Shown here: one piece after another, positions 1 to 7,742 of the stretch
Layout: each line of letters opens with the position of its first letter
How positions within the stretch are numbered: the first letter of the stretch is position 1
NCBI GenBank assembly: GCA_036378435.1
Contig: DASUWK010000007.1
Location: forward strand, 50,767-114,766
DNA: 64,000 bases
DNA from: DASUWK01 sp036378435
GTDB lineage: Bacteria > Chloroflexota > Dormibacteria > Dormibacterales > Dormibacteraceae
Direction of reading: 5' to 3'
Program-made: the position numbers and the translations under genes
The notes under the pieces: generated by a model
Seen by the model: only the letters and a program-made list of their open reading frames with translations
Told to the model about the DNA's origin: nothing
Databases searched by the model: none

Positions 1-209
1 ACGTCCACGTGAAGGACGCCCTGCCGAATGGCGACGTGACCGTGGCCGGGAGCGGGGCAGGCGCCTGGCCGGAGATCCTCGCGGACTTGACCGCCCACGA
101 CTACCGCGGCTGGCTGACGCTCGAGCCCCACCTTCATTTCGTGCTGGAAGGCGACGGCCGCACCCGGTTGCGGGCCGCGGCTGAGGCGCTCAAGGCCCTG
201 CTGGGCTGA
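1..209 (+). CDS. Sugar phosphate isomerase/epimerase, C-terminal end (partial)
   Basis: This is the last ~69 codons of a gene whose start lies before the window. The readable end begins with HVKDA, a motif that sugar phosphate isomerases/epimerases of the xylose-isomerase-like TIM-barrel superfamily carry near the C-terminus, followed by a segment reading GWLTLEPHL, which resembles the last barrel strand with its Glu. The family converts or dehydrates sugar-type substrates in the cytoplasm; the substrate cannot be inferred from this fragment. The stop is six bases before the next gene (tag), on the same strand, so the two may be co-transcribed. Confidence 0.6.
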   Translation, partial: VHVKDALPNGDVTVAGSGAGAWPEILADLTAHDYRGWLTLEPHLHFVLEGDGRTRLRAAAEALKALLG

Positions 210-214
210 TCGAC

Positions 215-832
215 ATGAGCGACGTGGTCGCCGGCGCCGACGGCTTGACTCGCTGCGCGTGGGGCGTTTCGACTCCCGAATACCAGCCCTATCACGACGA
301 AGAATGGGGGCGCCCCGTCGGCGACGACGTGCTGGTGCTGGAGAAGATCTGCCTCGAGGGCTTTCAGTCCGGCCTGGCCTGGATAACGATCCTGCGCAAG
401 CGCGAGGCGTTCCGGCGAGCATTCGCTGGCTTCGCGCCGGAGGTCGTCGCGCAGTTCGGCGACGGCGAGGTCGAGCGCCTCCTCGGCGATCCAGGCATCG
501 TGCGGCATCGCGCCAAGATCCTGGCCGCGATCGCGAACGCTCGAGCGACCCTGCGCCTGGCGGAGGAGGGCGTCTCGCTGGCTGCTCTGGTTTGGAGTCA
601 CGAACCGGTTCGCGGCGACGCTGCCACCAGCTTCAACCAGCTCCCTCCGAGTACCCCCGAGTCGACGGCCCTGTCAGCAGACCTGCGGCGGCGGGGGTTC
701 CAGTTCGTCGGTCCGACGACGGCTTATGCGGCGATGCAGGCGCTGGGTGTCGTCAACGACCACCTCGCCGGGTGCCACTTCCGTGAGGTCTGCGCGGCCG
801 AACGAGCGGCGTTCACCGCCCCCCGGCTCTGA
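215..832 (+). CDS. tag: DNA-3-methyladenine glycosylase I
   Basis: Removes 3-methyladenine from alkylated DNA as the first step of base excision repair. At 205 residues it is close to the usual family length (~190). RCAW is at residues 13-16, YHDEEWG at 26-32 and the EGFQSGLAWITIL segment around residue 45, which carries the substrate-binding glutamate and tryptophan. The zinc-binding ligands of the family are all present: Cys14, His27, and the C-terminal His183 and Cys187 in NDHLAGC. The ATG start lies just after the preceding stop codon. It is a single-gene repair function with no obvious partner; the next gene faces it, with stops two bases apart. Confidence 0.93.
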   Translation: MSDVVAGADGLTRCAWGVSTPEYQPYHDEEWGRPVGDDVLVLEKICLEGFQSGLAWITILRKREAFRRAFAGFAPEVVAQFGDGEVERLLGDPGIVRHRAKILAAIANARATLRLAEEGVSLAALVWSHEPVRGDAATSFNQLPPSTPESTALSADLRRRGFQFVGPTTAYAAMQALGVVNDHLAGCHFREVCAAERAAFTAPRL

Positions 833-834
833 CG

Positions 835-1554
835 TCAGCTCGCCGCGCCCTCGACCGTCCGCTGAGCCACCGCGATCGCCTGATCCATCGCCCGGCCTGG
901 GTCTGGAAGCGGGTCTCCGTGGCCGACTGCCAGCACTGCCGGGTCGAGGCGGCGCAGCTCGTGCGCGGATCGCAGCGCGGTCGGCTTGTGCCAGGTGCCG
1001 AGGGCGACGAAGGGGAAAAGCGGCCGGACGACCCCGGCCACCGCGATGCCTCCGCGCGTCTGGAAGGCGTCGCCGGCGATCAGCGTGCGGGACCTGGTCT
1101 CCAGCAGGGCGGCGTGGCCTGGCGTGTGGCCTGGTGCGGCCACGACCTCGAGCGAGGCGACGCGGTCGCCGGCCTGGAGCTCGCGGTCGGGTGTCCAGTC
1201 GATCTTCGCGAAGCTGCCCTTGATCGGCGCTTGAGGCTCGGCAGGATCGAGACCGCGGTCACCGCGCAGCAGGCGGGCATCGCGCGCCGGGATCGAGATC
1301 TCCACGTTCGGGAACCGTCGCCGAACCCCGGCGACGCCCCCTACGTGGTCGGCGTGCGCATGAGTCAGCACCACGCGGCGCAGCTCGAGCCGCAGATCGC
1401 CGGCGAGGCGGGCCACATCAGCTGCCGGTGACCACATGGTGGAGTCGACCAGGGTCAGGCCGTCCTCCTCCTCGACGAGGAAGCAGTTCATGGGGAACAG
1501 CGCGGCGAAACGAGTCAGCTGGTGAACGTGTTCCGAGCAGCGAACGACCTTCAT
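835..1554 (-). CDS. MBL-fold metallo-hydrolase
   Basis: A 239-residue metallo-beta-lactamase-fold hydrolase, probably cytoplasmic because no signal peptide is visible. The metal-binding HAHADH motif is at residues 65-70, followed by PGHTPGH near residue 142, a GD pair in the LIAGDAF segment and a C-terminal GHG, so the complete dinuclear metal site is present. This is the general glyoxalase II-like/lactonase-like group, which hydrolyses thioesters, lactones or phosphodiesters; the substrate cannot be assigned. It converges on tag with almost no gap. The ATG at 1554 is the natural start because the conserved fold begins within a few residues. Confidence 0.85.
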   Translation of the reverse strand: MKVVRCSEHVHQLTRFAALFPMNCFLVEEEDGLTLVDSTMWSPAADVARLAGDLRLELRRVVLTHAHADHVGGVAGVRRRFPNVEISIPARDARLLRGDRGLDPAEPQAPIKGSFAKIDWTPDRELQAGDRVASLEVVAAPGHTPGHAALLETRSRTLIAGDAFQTRGGIAVAGVVRPLFPFVALGTWHKPTALRSAHELRRLDPAVLAVGHGDPLPDPGRAMDQAIAVAQRTVEGAAS

Positions 1555-1591
1555 AGGCCGACGCTAGCAGGCCTCGCGGCGCGGGGCTGCG

Positions 1592-1789
1592 TTAGCTCGG
1601 GCGCAGCCCCATGGCGCCGGGGCCCTCGACCCACCCCGCCAGGCGGCGCAGGCCGGAGGCAACGCGCAGCCGCACGACACCGGGCGCGGCGGCCGAGCCA
1701 CCGTGGCGCAGACGCCACGCGGCCGCAAATTCCAGTGCTTGCGACTGCCTGTCGTAGACCTCGCTCGCGAAGTCGTCGTATGGCCTCAT
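1592..1789 (-). CDS. Small hypothetical protein, probable leaderless transcript
   Basis: A 65-residue basic protein of unknown function filling most of the gap between the MBL gene and the arsR-like gene. It begins MRPYDDFASEV and has no membrane segment, cysteine motif or recognised domain. Support for it being a gene is mainly positional: the ATG at 1789 is preceded, after exactly seven bases, by TATACT on the minus strand (1797-1802). That is the spacing seen before other leaderless genes in this window. It is divergent from the regulator at 1851, so the shared region may control both. It could still be a chance open frame. Confidence 0.45.
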   Translation of the reverse strand: MRPYDDFASEVYDRQSQALEFAAAWRLRHGGSAAAPGVVRLRVASGLRRLAGWVEGPGAMGLRPS

Positions 1790-1796
1790 GGCCGGA

Positions 1797-1802
1797 AGTA
1801 TA
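1797..1802 (-). promoter_or_regulatory. -10 element (TATACT) for a leaderless transcript
   Basis: Read on the minus strand the hexamer is TATACT, and the ATG of the small gene at 1789 follows after seven bases, so transcription should start at or next to the start codon. Confidence 0.5.
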
Positions 1803-1823
1803 GCACGTTTCATTGCGATTAAG

Positions 1824-1852
1824 CGATTATCGTGATATCGTTGTTTAACGAT
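1824..1852. promoter_or_regulatory. Candidate operator of the ArsR-type regulator
   Basis: An AT-rich stretch in the divergent promoter region contains a palindrome CGAT-T-ATCG (1824-1832) and an inverted repeat ATCGTT-GTTT-AACGAT (1837-1852). The latter overlaps the start codon of the regulator at 1851. ArsR-family proteins usually bind such repeats over their own promoter, so autorepression is likely; this is inference from position and symmetry. Confidence 0.5.
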
Positions 1853-2837
1853 GCCGATAGCGATTGACGACTCACCTCCCAAGACCGCGCTGACAGTCCT
1901 GCCGTCGGCGGTCACCGACCTCTTCTGGCTCCTGTTCTGGACCCGCAAGGGCGAGGACCACAAGCTGCCGGAGACGGTCGCCCGAGCCCTGACCCCGGTT
2001 CCCGAGCTCGCGGATCGAGTGCGCCGCTTCTGGGGTGATGACTATCCGATCTACAGCGAGCTGGTCATCCTCGCCCACGCGAGCGGCCACCTCTTCGACA
2101 CCGATCCCGAAGCGTTCTTCAGCGCCCTCGCCAAGGCGATGCCTGCCCTCGGCGAGCTCGAGCTTCGCAGTGAGACGCCGGCTGACCGCAAGCTGATCCT
2201 GACTCGCCTGGAGCGCCTTGGCGCCGACAAGCACTTCCGGGCGCGCTATGTGCAGCTGCTGCGCGACGTCTGGGCGCAGGTCGCCCAGCTGTGGACCCGC
2301 GAAGGTCTGCCGGCCGTCCAGGCCGACGCGGGCAAATTGAGCGACCGCGCCGCACGCGGAGCGGACCTCGCGGAACTGGCCCCGAGGCTGGCGACCCTCG
2401 GCGACGAGAACGCCGAACTGGCGCGGCACGCGCTGGCGCGAGGCGAGCTGGCGCTGGTGCCGGGCTACTTCGGCGGCGCGTGTCTAATGCTCGATCTGCC
2501 GGGACTCTTTCTCGTCGGGACTCAGTTCGACGGTCAGGGGCGCGCGGAGAGCCGCCGCCTGGAGATGGAGGCGATGGCCTCCGAGCTGCGCGTGCTCGCG
2601 GACCCGACTCGCCTGGACATCCTGGAGCAGCTGGCCGGGTGTCCGCTCAGCGTGACCGACCTGATGCCCATGCTGAACCTGGCTCAGCCCACGATAAGCG
2701 CCCACCTGCGCCTGCTCCGTGAGGCGGGTTTGGTGCGGCCGGTGCGGAGCGGGGCCCGAACCAACTACGTGCTCGACACCGGCCGCCTGGATGAGATCCT
2801 GCGCCGCCCGGCGAAGCTGATCGCCAAGGGCGGCTAA
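1851..2837 (+). CDS. ArsR-family regulator with a long N-terminal domain
   Basis: A 328-residue transcriptional regulator. The last ~85 residues form an ArsR winged helix-turn-helix: MASELRVLADPTRLDIL, then the recognition-helix region QPTISAHLRLLREAGLV. The first ~240 residues are not found in minimal ArsR repressors (~100 residues); they are probably a ligand or effector domain and I do not recognise the ligand. No metal-binding CxC motif is visible before the HTH. The ATG at 1851 sits inside a palindrome, has no Shine-Dalgarno and follows an AT-rich stretch, so the mRNA is probably leaderless and autoregulated. The divergent small gene at 1592-1789 is a possible co-regulated target. Confidence 0.82.
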   Translation: MPIAIDDSPPKTALTVLPSAVTDLFWLLFWTRKGEDHKLPETVARALTPVPELADRVRRFWGDDYPIYSELVILAHASGHLFDTDPEAFFSALAKAMPALGELELRSETPADRKLILTRLERLGADKHFRARYVQLLRDVWAQVAQLWTREGLPAVQADAGKLSDRAARGADLAELAPRLATLGDENAELARHALARGELALVPGYFGGACLMLDLPGLFLVGTQFDGQGRAESRRLEMEAMASELRVLADPTRLDILEQLAGCPLSVTDLMPMLNLAQPTISAHLRLLREAGLVRPVRSGARTNYVLDTGRLDEILRRPAKLIAKGG

Positions 2838-2855
2838 ACCTCTAGAAGCCCGGGG

Positions 2856-3140
2856 CTAGACTCCGTCCGCTTCGGCCCGGTGCTCGTCAGGAGAGATCGC
2901 AAAACGCGACCCCTCCGGGGTCTCCACCCGCTCGACCACCGCCTCGCCGAGCATCGCGCTCACGGCCGCGGTCACGTGCAGCAGGTCCCGTCCCCCACTC
3001 TCGATCACTTCGTCCTCGGGTTGAGCCGGGCCCATCACCAGGCCCAGCTTGTCCGGTGAGGTCGCCTCGAGGCGAAGGACCTGGCCCTCAGGCCGTTCGA
3101 TCTCCGCCAGCAACACTTTGGCTTCGTCTGTGACTCGCAT
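2856..3140 (-). CDS. HesB/IscA-fold protein lacking cysteines
   Basis: A 94-residue protein with the layout of the A-type iron-sulfur scaffold family (HesB/IscA): MRVTDEAKVLLAEI at the start, then a PEGQVLRLEA strand and a beta-rich core. True A-type carriers have three cysteines (one mid-protein, a CxC near the end); none exists here, so it cannot hold a cluster in the usual way. It is probably one of the divergent cysteine-free relatives of unknown function. A run of TTGG/GGAGA lies just upstream on the minus strand, and it stands between two unrelated transcription units. Confidence 0.55.
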   Translation of the reverse strand: MRVTDEAKVLLAEIERPEGQVLRLEATSPDKLGLVMGPAQPEDEVIESGGRDLLHVTAAVSAMLGEAVVERVETPEGSRFAISPDEHRAEADGV

Positions 3141-3189
3141 GAGCAGTCTCCCTTGGTTGGTTAGTCAGAGTCGGCGCCAGCGTTCCAGC

Positions 3190-3693
3190 CTACGGAAGCG
3201 GTCCCGAACCGCCGCGGGGTCGAGCAAACCTCGCCGCCAGACGATCGAGCTGGCTCTGCATCCCCATCACTGCCAGCCGGGTCATCCGGTCGTCGTGCAT
3301 GGCGTCCATCGTGAGGACCATGCGCGCGCCATCTCGGCTTTCGGCGAACTCGACCTCCAGGCCCACCCGATACGGCGCCACCCCCGGCACGAAGCCGATG
3401 ACGTGGGTGTAGGCGAGGCGCCGCCCCGGCACCACCTCGGTCAGCGTCAGCGTGTCCTGGGACTCGAGGGGCATGCCTGCCTTGCGCAGGAACTCGATCT
3501 GGTCGGCGCCCACTGCCGTCATCGCATAGACGGTCTCGCCGCCCACCTCCACGTCGAGCTTGCGGACCTCCGTCCGGAATCCCTCCGGTCCCCACCAGGA
3601 CTCAAAGCCGGCCTTGGTGGTCCAGAGCTCCCAGAGGTCCGCGATCTCCGCGTCGAAGGTCCGCTCGAGAGTGATCCGGGAGGAGCCGGTCAA
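3190..3693 (-). CDS. SRPBCC/AHSA1-like protein
   Basis: A 167-residue START-like lipid/ligand-binding fold protein of the AHSA1 type. The N-terminal ITLERTFDAEIADLWELW and the following WWGPEGF motif are typical, as is the amphipathic C-terminal helix. It is the last gene of an ArsR-VOC-SRPBCC operon, an arrangement common in actinobacteria and Chloroflexota where the ArsR protein controls its partners. The start codon is TTG at 3693, overlapping the TGA stop of the VOC gene in the four bases TTGA, so translation is probably coupled. Its ligand is unknown. Confidence 0.8.
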   Translation of the reverse strand: MTGSSRITLERTFDAEIADLWELWTTKAGFESWWGPEGFRTEVRKLDVEVGGETVYAMTAVGADQIEFLRKAGMPLESQDTLTLTEVVPGRRLAYTHVIGFVPGVAPYRVGLEVEFAESRDGARMVLTMDAMHDDRMTRLAVMGMQSQLDRLAARFARPRGGSGPLP

Positions 3694-4172
3694 GCGACCG
3701 GCGCACCCGTGTAAGCCGCGCGCAGCTCGGCGACGTCCAGCTTCTTCATGCCCATCAGGGCCTGCATCATCCGGCCCACGTCGCCAGCTTCGGGGTTGGC
3801 CATCATCTCGCTCAGAGCTGTCGGGACGATCTGCCAGCTAAGACCCCAGCGGTCCTTGATCCAGCCGCACTGGCCCTCGTCGCCGCCGTCGCCGAACGCC
3901 TCCCAGAGCCTGTCGACCTCCTCTTGGGTCTCGCATGAGACGAACAGTGAAAACCCTTCGGCGAATTGGAATGGCGGGCCACCATCGAACGCGCTGTACT
4001 GACGACCGTCCAGCTCGAACGTCGCCCACTGCAGCGATCCCGCTGGCACCGGCCCGCCGTCGCCGTAGCGCTGGATGTCGATGACCCGAGAGTTCGGGAT
4101 CAGCGACACGTAGAACTTGATCGCCTCCTCGCCCTTCTCGGCGAACCCCAGATGGGGATGGCATCCCTGCAT
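3690..4172 (-). CDS. VOC-family (PhnB-like) protein
   Basis: A 160-residue vicinal-oxygen-chelate fold protein, of the 3-demethylubiquinone-methyltransferase/PhnB-like type. Visible signatures are HLGFAEKGEEAIKFYVSLIPNS near the N-terminus, the FSLFVSCETQEEVDRLWEAF helix and DRWGLSWQIVP near residue 115. Such proteins often act as small-molecule-binding or antibiotic-sequestering proteins; the phosphonate link in the name is historical. The ATG at 4172 is chosen because the family starts there, although the frame stays open far upstream. It lies 13 bases downstream of the arsR gene and overlaps the SRPBCC gene by TTGA. Confidence 0.82.
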   Translation of the reverse strand: MQGCHPHLGFAEKGEEAIKFYVSLIPNSRVIDIQRYGDGGPVPAGSLQWATFELDGRQYSAFDGGPPFQFAEGFSLFVSCETQEEVDRLWEAFGDGGDEGQCGWIKDRWGLSWQIVPTALSEMMANPEAGDVGRMMQALMGMKKLDVAELRAAYTGAPVA

Positions 4173-4185
4173 TTCGTCGTCCTCC

Positions 4186-4518
4186 TCAGCCCTGCTCAGG
4201 CTTCTCACGCTGCCGCTTACGCCGGCCGACCTCGGCCTCGAAGCGGTCCAGCCGGGCCTCCCACATCGCGCGGTAGCCCTCCATCCACTCGTCGAGTCGC
4301 CGGAACGGCTCCGGCCTGAGCGCGTAGAGCCGGCGCCGGCCTTCGGGCCGCACGACGACGAACTCCGCGTCCTGAAGGATGGCCAGCTGGCGCGACACGG
4401 CCGGCTGCCCGATGTCGACCACCTGGACCAGCTCACCCACCGAGCGCTCGCCCTGCCGCAGAGCCTCTACGAGGCGCCTCCGGGTGGGGTCGGCCAGGAT
4501 CTGGAAGCTGTCGGGCAC
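4186..4518 (-). CDS. ArsR-family repressor
   Basis: A 110-residue winged helix-turn-helix regulator: SFQILADPTRRRLVEAL, then GQPAVSRQLAILQDAEFV as the DNA-recognition region, and a wing reading EGRRRLYAL. It has no CxC metal site, so it belongs to the non-metal group that accompanies SRPBCC and VOC genes. It is first in the operon 4518-3190. The start is GTG at 4518, preceded after six bases by TAATAT, so it is probably leaderless; an overlapping ATG at 4520 is out of frame. A perfect 12-base palindrome just upstream is the likely operator. Confidence 0.88.
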   Translation of the reverse strand: MPDSFQILADPTRRRLVEALRQGERSVGELVQVVDIGQPAVSRQLAILQDAEFVVVRPEGRRRLYALRPEPFRRLDEWMEGYRAMWEARLDRFEAEVGRRKRQREKPEQG

Positions 4519-4524
4519 ATCGAC

Positions 4525-4530
4525 ATATTA
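4525..4530 (-). promoter_or_regulatory. -10 element (TAATAT) of the arsR-VOC-SRPBCC operon
   Basis: TAATAT on the minus strand is followed after six bases by the GTG start of the repressor, giving a leaderless mRNA. Confidence 0.5.
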
Positions 4531-4536
4531 CTACAG

Positions 4537-4548
4537 CAACATATGTTG
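4537..4548. promoter_or_regulatory. Perfect palindrome CAACATATGTTG, candidate ArsR operator
   Basis: A 12-base perfect palindrome lies in the 47-base gap between the dipeptidase stop and the arsR start, immediately upstream of the -10 hexamer. Repressor binding there would block RNA polymerase. Confidence 0.6.
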
Positions 4549-4565
4549 TGGGACCAATATATGGG

Positions 4566-5597
4566 CTAAGGCAGCACTCGCTCCAGCAGAGCGATCCAGT
4601 TGCCCCCGAGCACGCCGCCGGCCGCAGCGGACGGCACCAGGTCCCCGAGCAGCCTCTCGTCGGCGATGCTCTGCAGCTCGACGGGAGATTCCTCGAGACC
4701 CATCCCGCCGTCCAGGTCGGAGCCGATGCCGACGCGGTCCCAGCCCGCGGCGGCGGCCATCATGGCGAGCAGTTCCGCGGCTCGCTGCAGGTGCACCGGC
4801 GCCCGCGATCCGTCGCCCCACCAGCCCCGATCCAGGAAGACATTGCCCAGCCCCAAGCCGACCACGCCGCCCGCCGCGGCGAGCGCGCGCATCAAGTTTG
4901 CGTCGGGCATGCGCTCCATCTGGACGACCTCGCGGGGCGAGGTGTGAGTACAGGCCACAAAACCCGTTGCGATCTCGATCCCCTCATGCCAGCCTGTGGC
5001 CGAGCCGTGCGCCAGGTCGAGGAGCATGCCGAGCTCCATCATGCCCGCGACGAGCTCACGGCCCATGTCGGTGAAGCCGGTCTCGCGTCCCCAACCGCTC
5101 GCGAACCCGCCCGAATAGCGCGACGGTCCCCAGGCGGGACCGATGGCCCGGACCCCAAGCCCAAACCAGTCCGGGAGCTCGTCCGGGTCCCGGATGGGCT
5201 CGGCTCCCTCGATGCCGATCAGTAGCCCCGGCAGGGAATCCGATCGCCAGGCGGCAAGGTGATCGCGCAGCGAGCCCCGGTCCCGGATGATGCGCACCAG
5301 GCCGGCGTCCTCCCAGCGCCTGTAGACGTCCAGCTGGCTGCGTCCCTCAGCCCAGGTGGCCTGGTCGAAGACAGGGTCGACGTCCTGATAGGCATGCTGG
5401 GGGCGCACGTAGATCGAGGCGAAAGCGATGGCCACCCCGCCGCGGCGCAGCTCGGGCAGCGTGACCATGCATTGCTCTTCAGTGGCGTGCTCACGCGCTC
5501 GAACCTCGGCCACCGTGAGCTCCAGGTCGCGGCCACTGCGAGCGTTGTAGGCAAGGTCGAGGTGGGCGTCGACGATGGGCGTGGAGTGGTCGGGCAT
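4566..5597 (-). CDS. Membrane-dipeptidase-type peptidase, M19 family
   Basis: A 343-residue zinc dipeptidase of the renal dipeptidase family, cleaving dipeptides including D-residue-containing ones. Motifs in order: the metal-binding HxD in VDAHLDLA (residues 10-17), LIGIEGAEPI with the bridging glutamate near residue 128, LDLAHGS near 194, VACTHTSPR near 213, and VGIGSDLDGGMG near 290. All expected metal ligands are present. No signal peptide is visible, so it is probably cytoplasmic. The family is usually 320-400 residues. It is upstream of, and on the same strand as, the ArsR operon, but the palindromic promoter between them suggests separate units. Confidence 0.88.
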   Translation of the reverse strand: MPDHSTPIVDAHLDLAYNARSGRDLELTVAEVRAREHATEEQCMVTLPELRRGGVAIAFASIYVRPQHAYQDVDPVFDQATWAEGRSQLDVYRRWEDAGLVRIIRDRGSLRDHLAAWRSDSLPGLLIGIEGAEPIRDPDELPDWFGLGVRAIGPAWGPSRYSGGFASGWGRETGFTDMGRELVAGMMELGMLLDLAHGSATGWHEGIEIATGFVACTHTSPREVVQMERMPDANLMRALAAAGGVVGLGLGNVFLDRGWWGDGSRAPVHLQRAAELLAMMAAAAGWDRVGIGSDLDGGMGLEESPVELQSIADERLLGDLVPSAAAGGVLGGNWIALLERVLP

Positions 5598-5694
5598 CGA
5601 CGACTATTTGTAGCTCGTCGGTCTGCGGAGAACGGCCGTAGCAGTCCTCGGCCGAGCCCGCGGTGGGCTCAGCCGAGTTGGGAGGGGGTTGGCG

Positions 5695-6744
5695 TCAGGA
5701 GGCGGCCAAGGCCGGCCGGGACTCCAGCTCAGGCATTCCGAGCAGGAAACCCTGGCCCCATTCCACGCCGAGTGATCGAACCTTCATGAGCTCGGCGTCG
5801 GACTCGATGCCTTCGGCGACGACGGTGGAGGTCAGCGATTGCGCAAAGCTGACGACGGCGGTGACAAGGGACTGCCGCAGCGGGTCGAGGTCGATGCCGC
5901 GGATGAGTGAGATGTCGAGCTTGATGAGGTCGGGCCGCAGCCGCAGGATGTGGCGCAGGCTGGCGAAGCCGGCGCCGGTGTCGTCCACGGCCAGCCGCAC
6001 GCCTTCCATGCGCCGGCGCAGGAGCCGCTGATCGAAGGAGTCGTAGTCGTCGATCGCCGCGTGCTCCGTCATCTCGATCACCAGGCGATCGTGGGGTAGG
6101 CGGCGGATCGACTCCCGAAAGCAGCGGTCGACAGCCAGCGCGGGAGACGCGTTGACGGCGAGGAAGGTGCCGTCCGGGAGCTTGGGCAGGTGAGCCACCG
6201 CCGCCTGCGCGGCCGCCCGCTCGAGCTGCAGGCCGAGCCCTGCCGCCTCCGCCTCCGCGAACCACATCTCGGTGGGCAGAGCGGGCTCAGCCGGGAAGCG
6301 CGCCAACGCCTCGAAGCCCACGATGACCCCGTCCTCGAGATCGAAGATCGGCTGCAGCGCCGACCGGATGCGGCCCTCCGCAACCACCCGCCTGATCTGT
6401 TCGACCTGGCCGGCCAGGGAGTCGGGCCCGGGCAGCTCCTCGGCAAGGCGCCGGCCGAGCAGTCGGGCCAGCCCCTTCAGCGCGCGCACGTCGGCAATGC
6501 CGAGCGGACCGCGGGAGGTGAGAACGCCGAGCAGGCGGTCGTCCGGAGCGGTGACGGGAAACGAGCTCATACCGGGCAAGGCGCCGCCGTCGGCCGTGAA
6601 GATCAGGTCGAGGCCGAAGTCCTCCCTGGCTGTGGCCAGCACAGCTGTCACCAACCCATCCGGGTCAGCCTCCCGTGCCCATCCCCGCCCAAAGGCTCTG
6701 GCTGCCAACGTTGTTGCCCCCTTCTGGCCGATGTAGTACTCCAC
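5695..6744 (-). CDS. EAL-domain c-di-GMP phosphodiesterase with N-terminal sensor-like region
   Basis: A 349-residue protein. The first ~110 residues resemble a small GAF-like sensor domain (not confidently assigned); residues ~112-345 are an EAL domain. The signature glutamate is Glu145 in FEALAR. The other catalytic positions are present: VNAS, EMTE, DDTGAG (a variant of DDFGTG), LIKLD, AEGIE and GQGF. It should therefore be able to hydrolyse c-di-GMP to pGpG, although the loop-6 variant DTGAG is atypical. The start is GTG at 6744. Upstream is an AT-rich region of about 95 bases (6745-6840) that probably holds the promoter. No neighbour shows what it senses. Confidence 0.85.
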   Translation of the reverse strand: MEYYIGQKGATTLAARAFGRGWAREADPDGLVTAVLATAREDFGLDLIFTADGGALPGMSSFPVTAPDDRLLGVLTSRGPLGIADVRALKGLARLLGRRLAEELPGPDSLAGQVEQIRRVVAEGRIRSALQPIFDLEDGVIVGFEALARFPAEPALPTEMWFAEAEAAGLGLQLERAAAQAAVAHLPKLPDGTFLAVNASPALAVDRCFRESIRRLPHDRLVIEMTEHAAIDDYDSFDQRLLRRRMEGVRLAVDDTGAGFASLRHILRLRPDLIKLDISLIRGIDLDPLRQSLVTAVVSFAQSLTSTVVAEGIESDAELMKVRSLGVEWGQGFLLGMPELESRPALAAS

Positions 6745-6841
6745 TTTTCCACAACTGTCAAGTAATGGAAAGTGATAGGTCGAATGCGTAAAAGCGAGCG
6801 TTAATGCTGTTAGGTCAAAAGTGGGCGTCTTCGCCGGGCCC

Positions 6842-7696
6842 TCAGCGCCTCAGCAGCGTGGTCAGCTCGGCCACGACCTCGCGCGCCGGCTTGACCTCGG
6901 TCACGAAGTCCACGGACATACCCGCGTAGCAGGCCATCGACATCGGGCTCGACGCGCCGCGGGTCGGCGGCATCGTGCTGCGATTGCCCGCGCCGGCAGC
7001 ATTGTCGAGGGCTTGACGCAGGACTCGAACCGGGGCCGGCCAGGCGCCGTCGTTGTCGAAGTGCTCGGTGAGCGTCGTGTCATCGCCGCGGGCCGCGATC
7101 AGAGCCGCCACGTAGTCGGGGTGCGTGTTGCATTCTGGGCAGGCCAGGAACCGGGTCCCCACCCGGACGGCGTCGGCGCCGGCGCCCAGCAGCTCAGCGA
7201 CGCGCTCGGCCGATCCGATTCCGCCGGCAGCAACGACCGGGACGTCCACCGCCGCCAGGACGGCCGGCAGCAGCTCGTCCAGGGGCTGTCGCCCCCGCAC
7301 ATGGCCGCCCGCTTCGCGGCCCTGCGCGACGACGAGGTCGCAGCCGGCGGCCTGCGCAGCCTTTGCCTCCTCGGCGCTGCCGACCTGCCAGGAGACCAAC
7401 GGTGCCGCCTCGTGCCCCGCCGCGACCACGGCTGGGTCGGGATGGCCCCAGAAGAACTCGGCCACGCGGGCACCCTCGAAACCCGCGGCGACCTGATCCG
7501 TATCGGGGGCGTACACCACGAGCAGGCCCTTGCCGACCAGGGATGGCGCTGACGTCAGCGGGACCGGCCAGGGCACCATGCCGAGGCCGCCCGCCTCGTG
7601 AACGGCCAGCGCGAGGTCGAGGGTCCCCACTCCACCCAGCACGGCCAGCTGCAGCGGCAGCCGGCACCCGACCAGGTCGGTGAACCGCGTCTGCAC
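6842..7696 (-). CDS. Nitronate monooxygenase (2-nitropropane dioxygenase family)
   Basis: An FMN-dependent TIM-barrel enzyme that oxidises alkyl nitronates to carbonyl compounds and nitrite. The N-terminal TRFTDLVGCRLPLQLA, the glycine-rich GREAGGHVRG loop with the family's histidine, VVAAGGIGSAERVAELL and GADAVRVGTRFLACPE are characteristic. I chose GTG at 7696 (284 residues) because homologues begin two residues before this TRFT segment; an in-frame upstream start at 7777 would add 27 residues and overlap the next gene. The upstream gene (7743-7940, same strand) encodes an NrtS-like nitrate/nitrite transporter, which fits nitrite being the product. Confidence 0.85.
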   Translation of the reverse strand: MQTRFTDLVGCRLPLQLAVLGGVGTLDLALAVHEAGGLGMVPWPVPLTSAPSLVGKGLLVVYAPDTDQVAAGFEGARVAEFFWGHPDPAVVAAGHEAAPLVSWQVGSAEEAKAAQAAGCDLVVAQGREAGGHVRGRQPLDELLPAVLAAVDVPVVAAGGIGSAERVAELLGAGADAVRVGTRFLACPECNTHPDYVAALIAARGDDTTLTEHFDNDGAWPAPVRVLRQALDNAAGAGNRSTMPPTRGASSPMSMACYAGMSVDFVTEVKPAREVVAELTTLLRR

Positions 7697-7742
7697 AGGG
7701 GAAGTCTGATCCAGCCCGGTCGAGCGGGCTCCGGTCAGCTCG

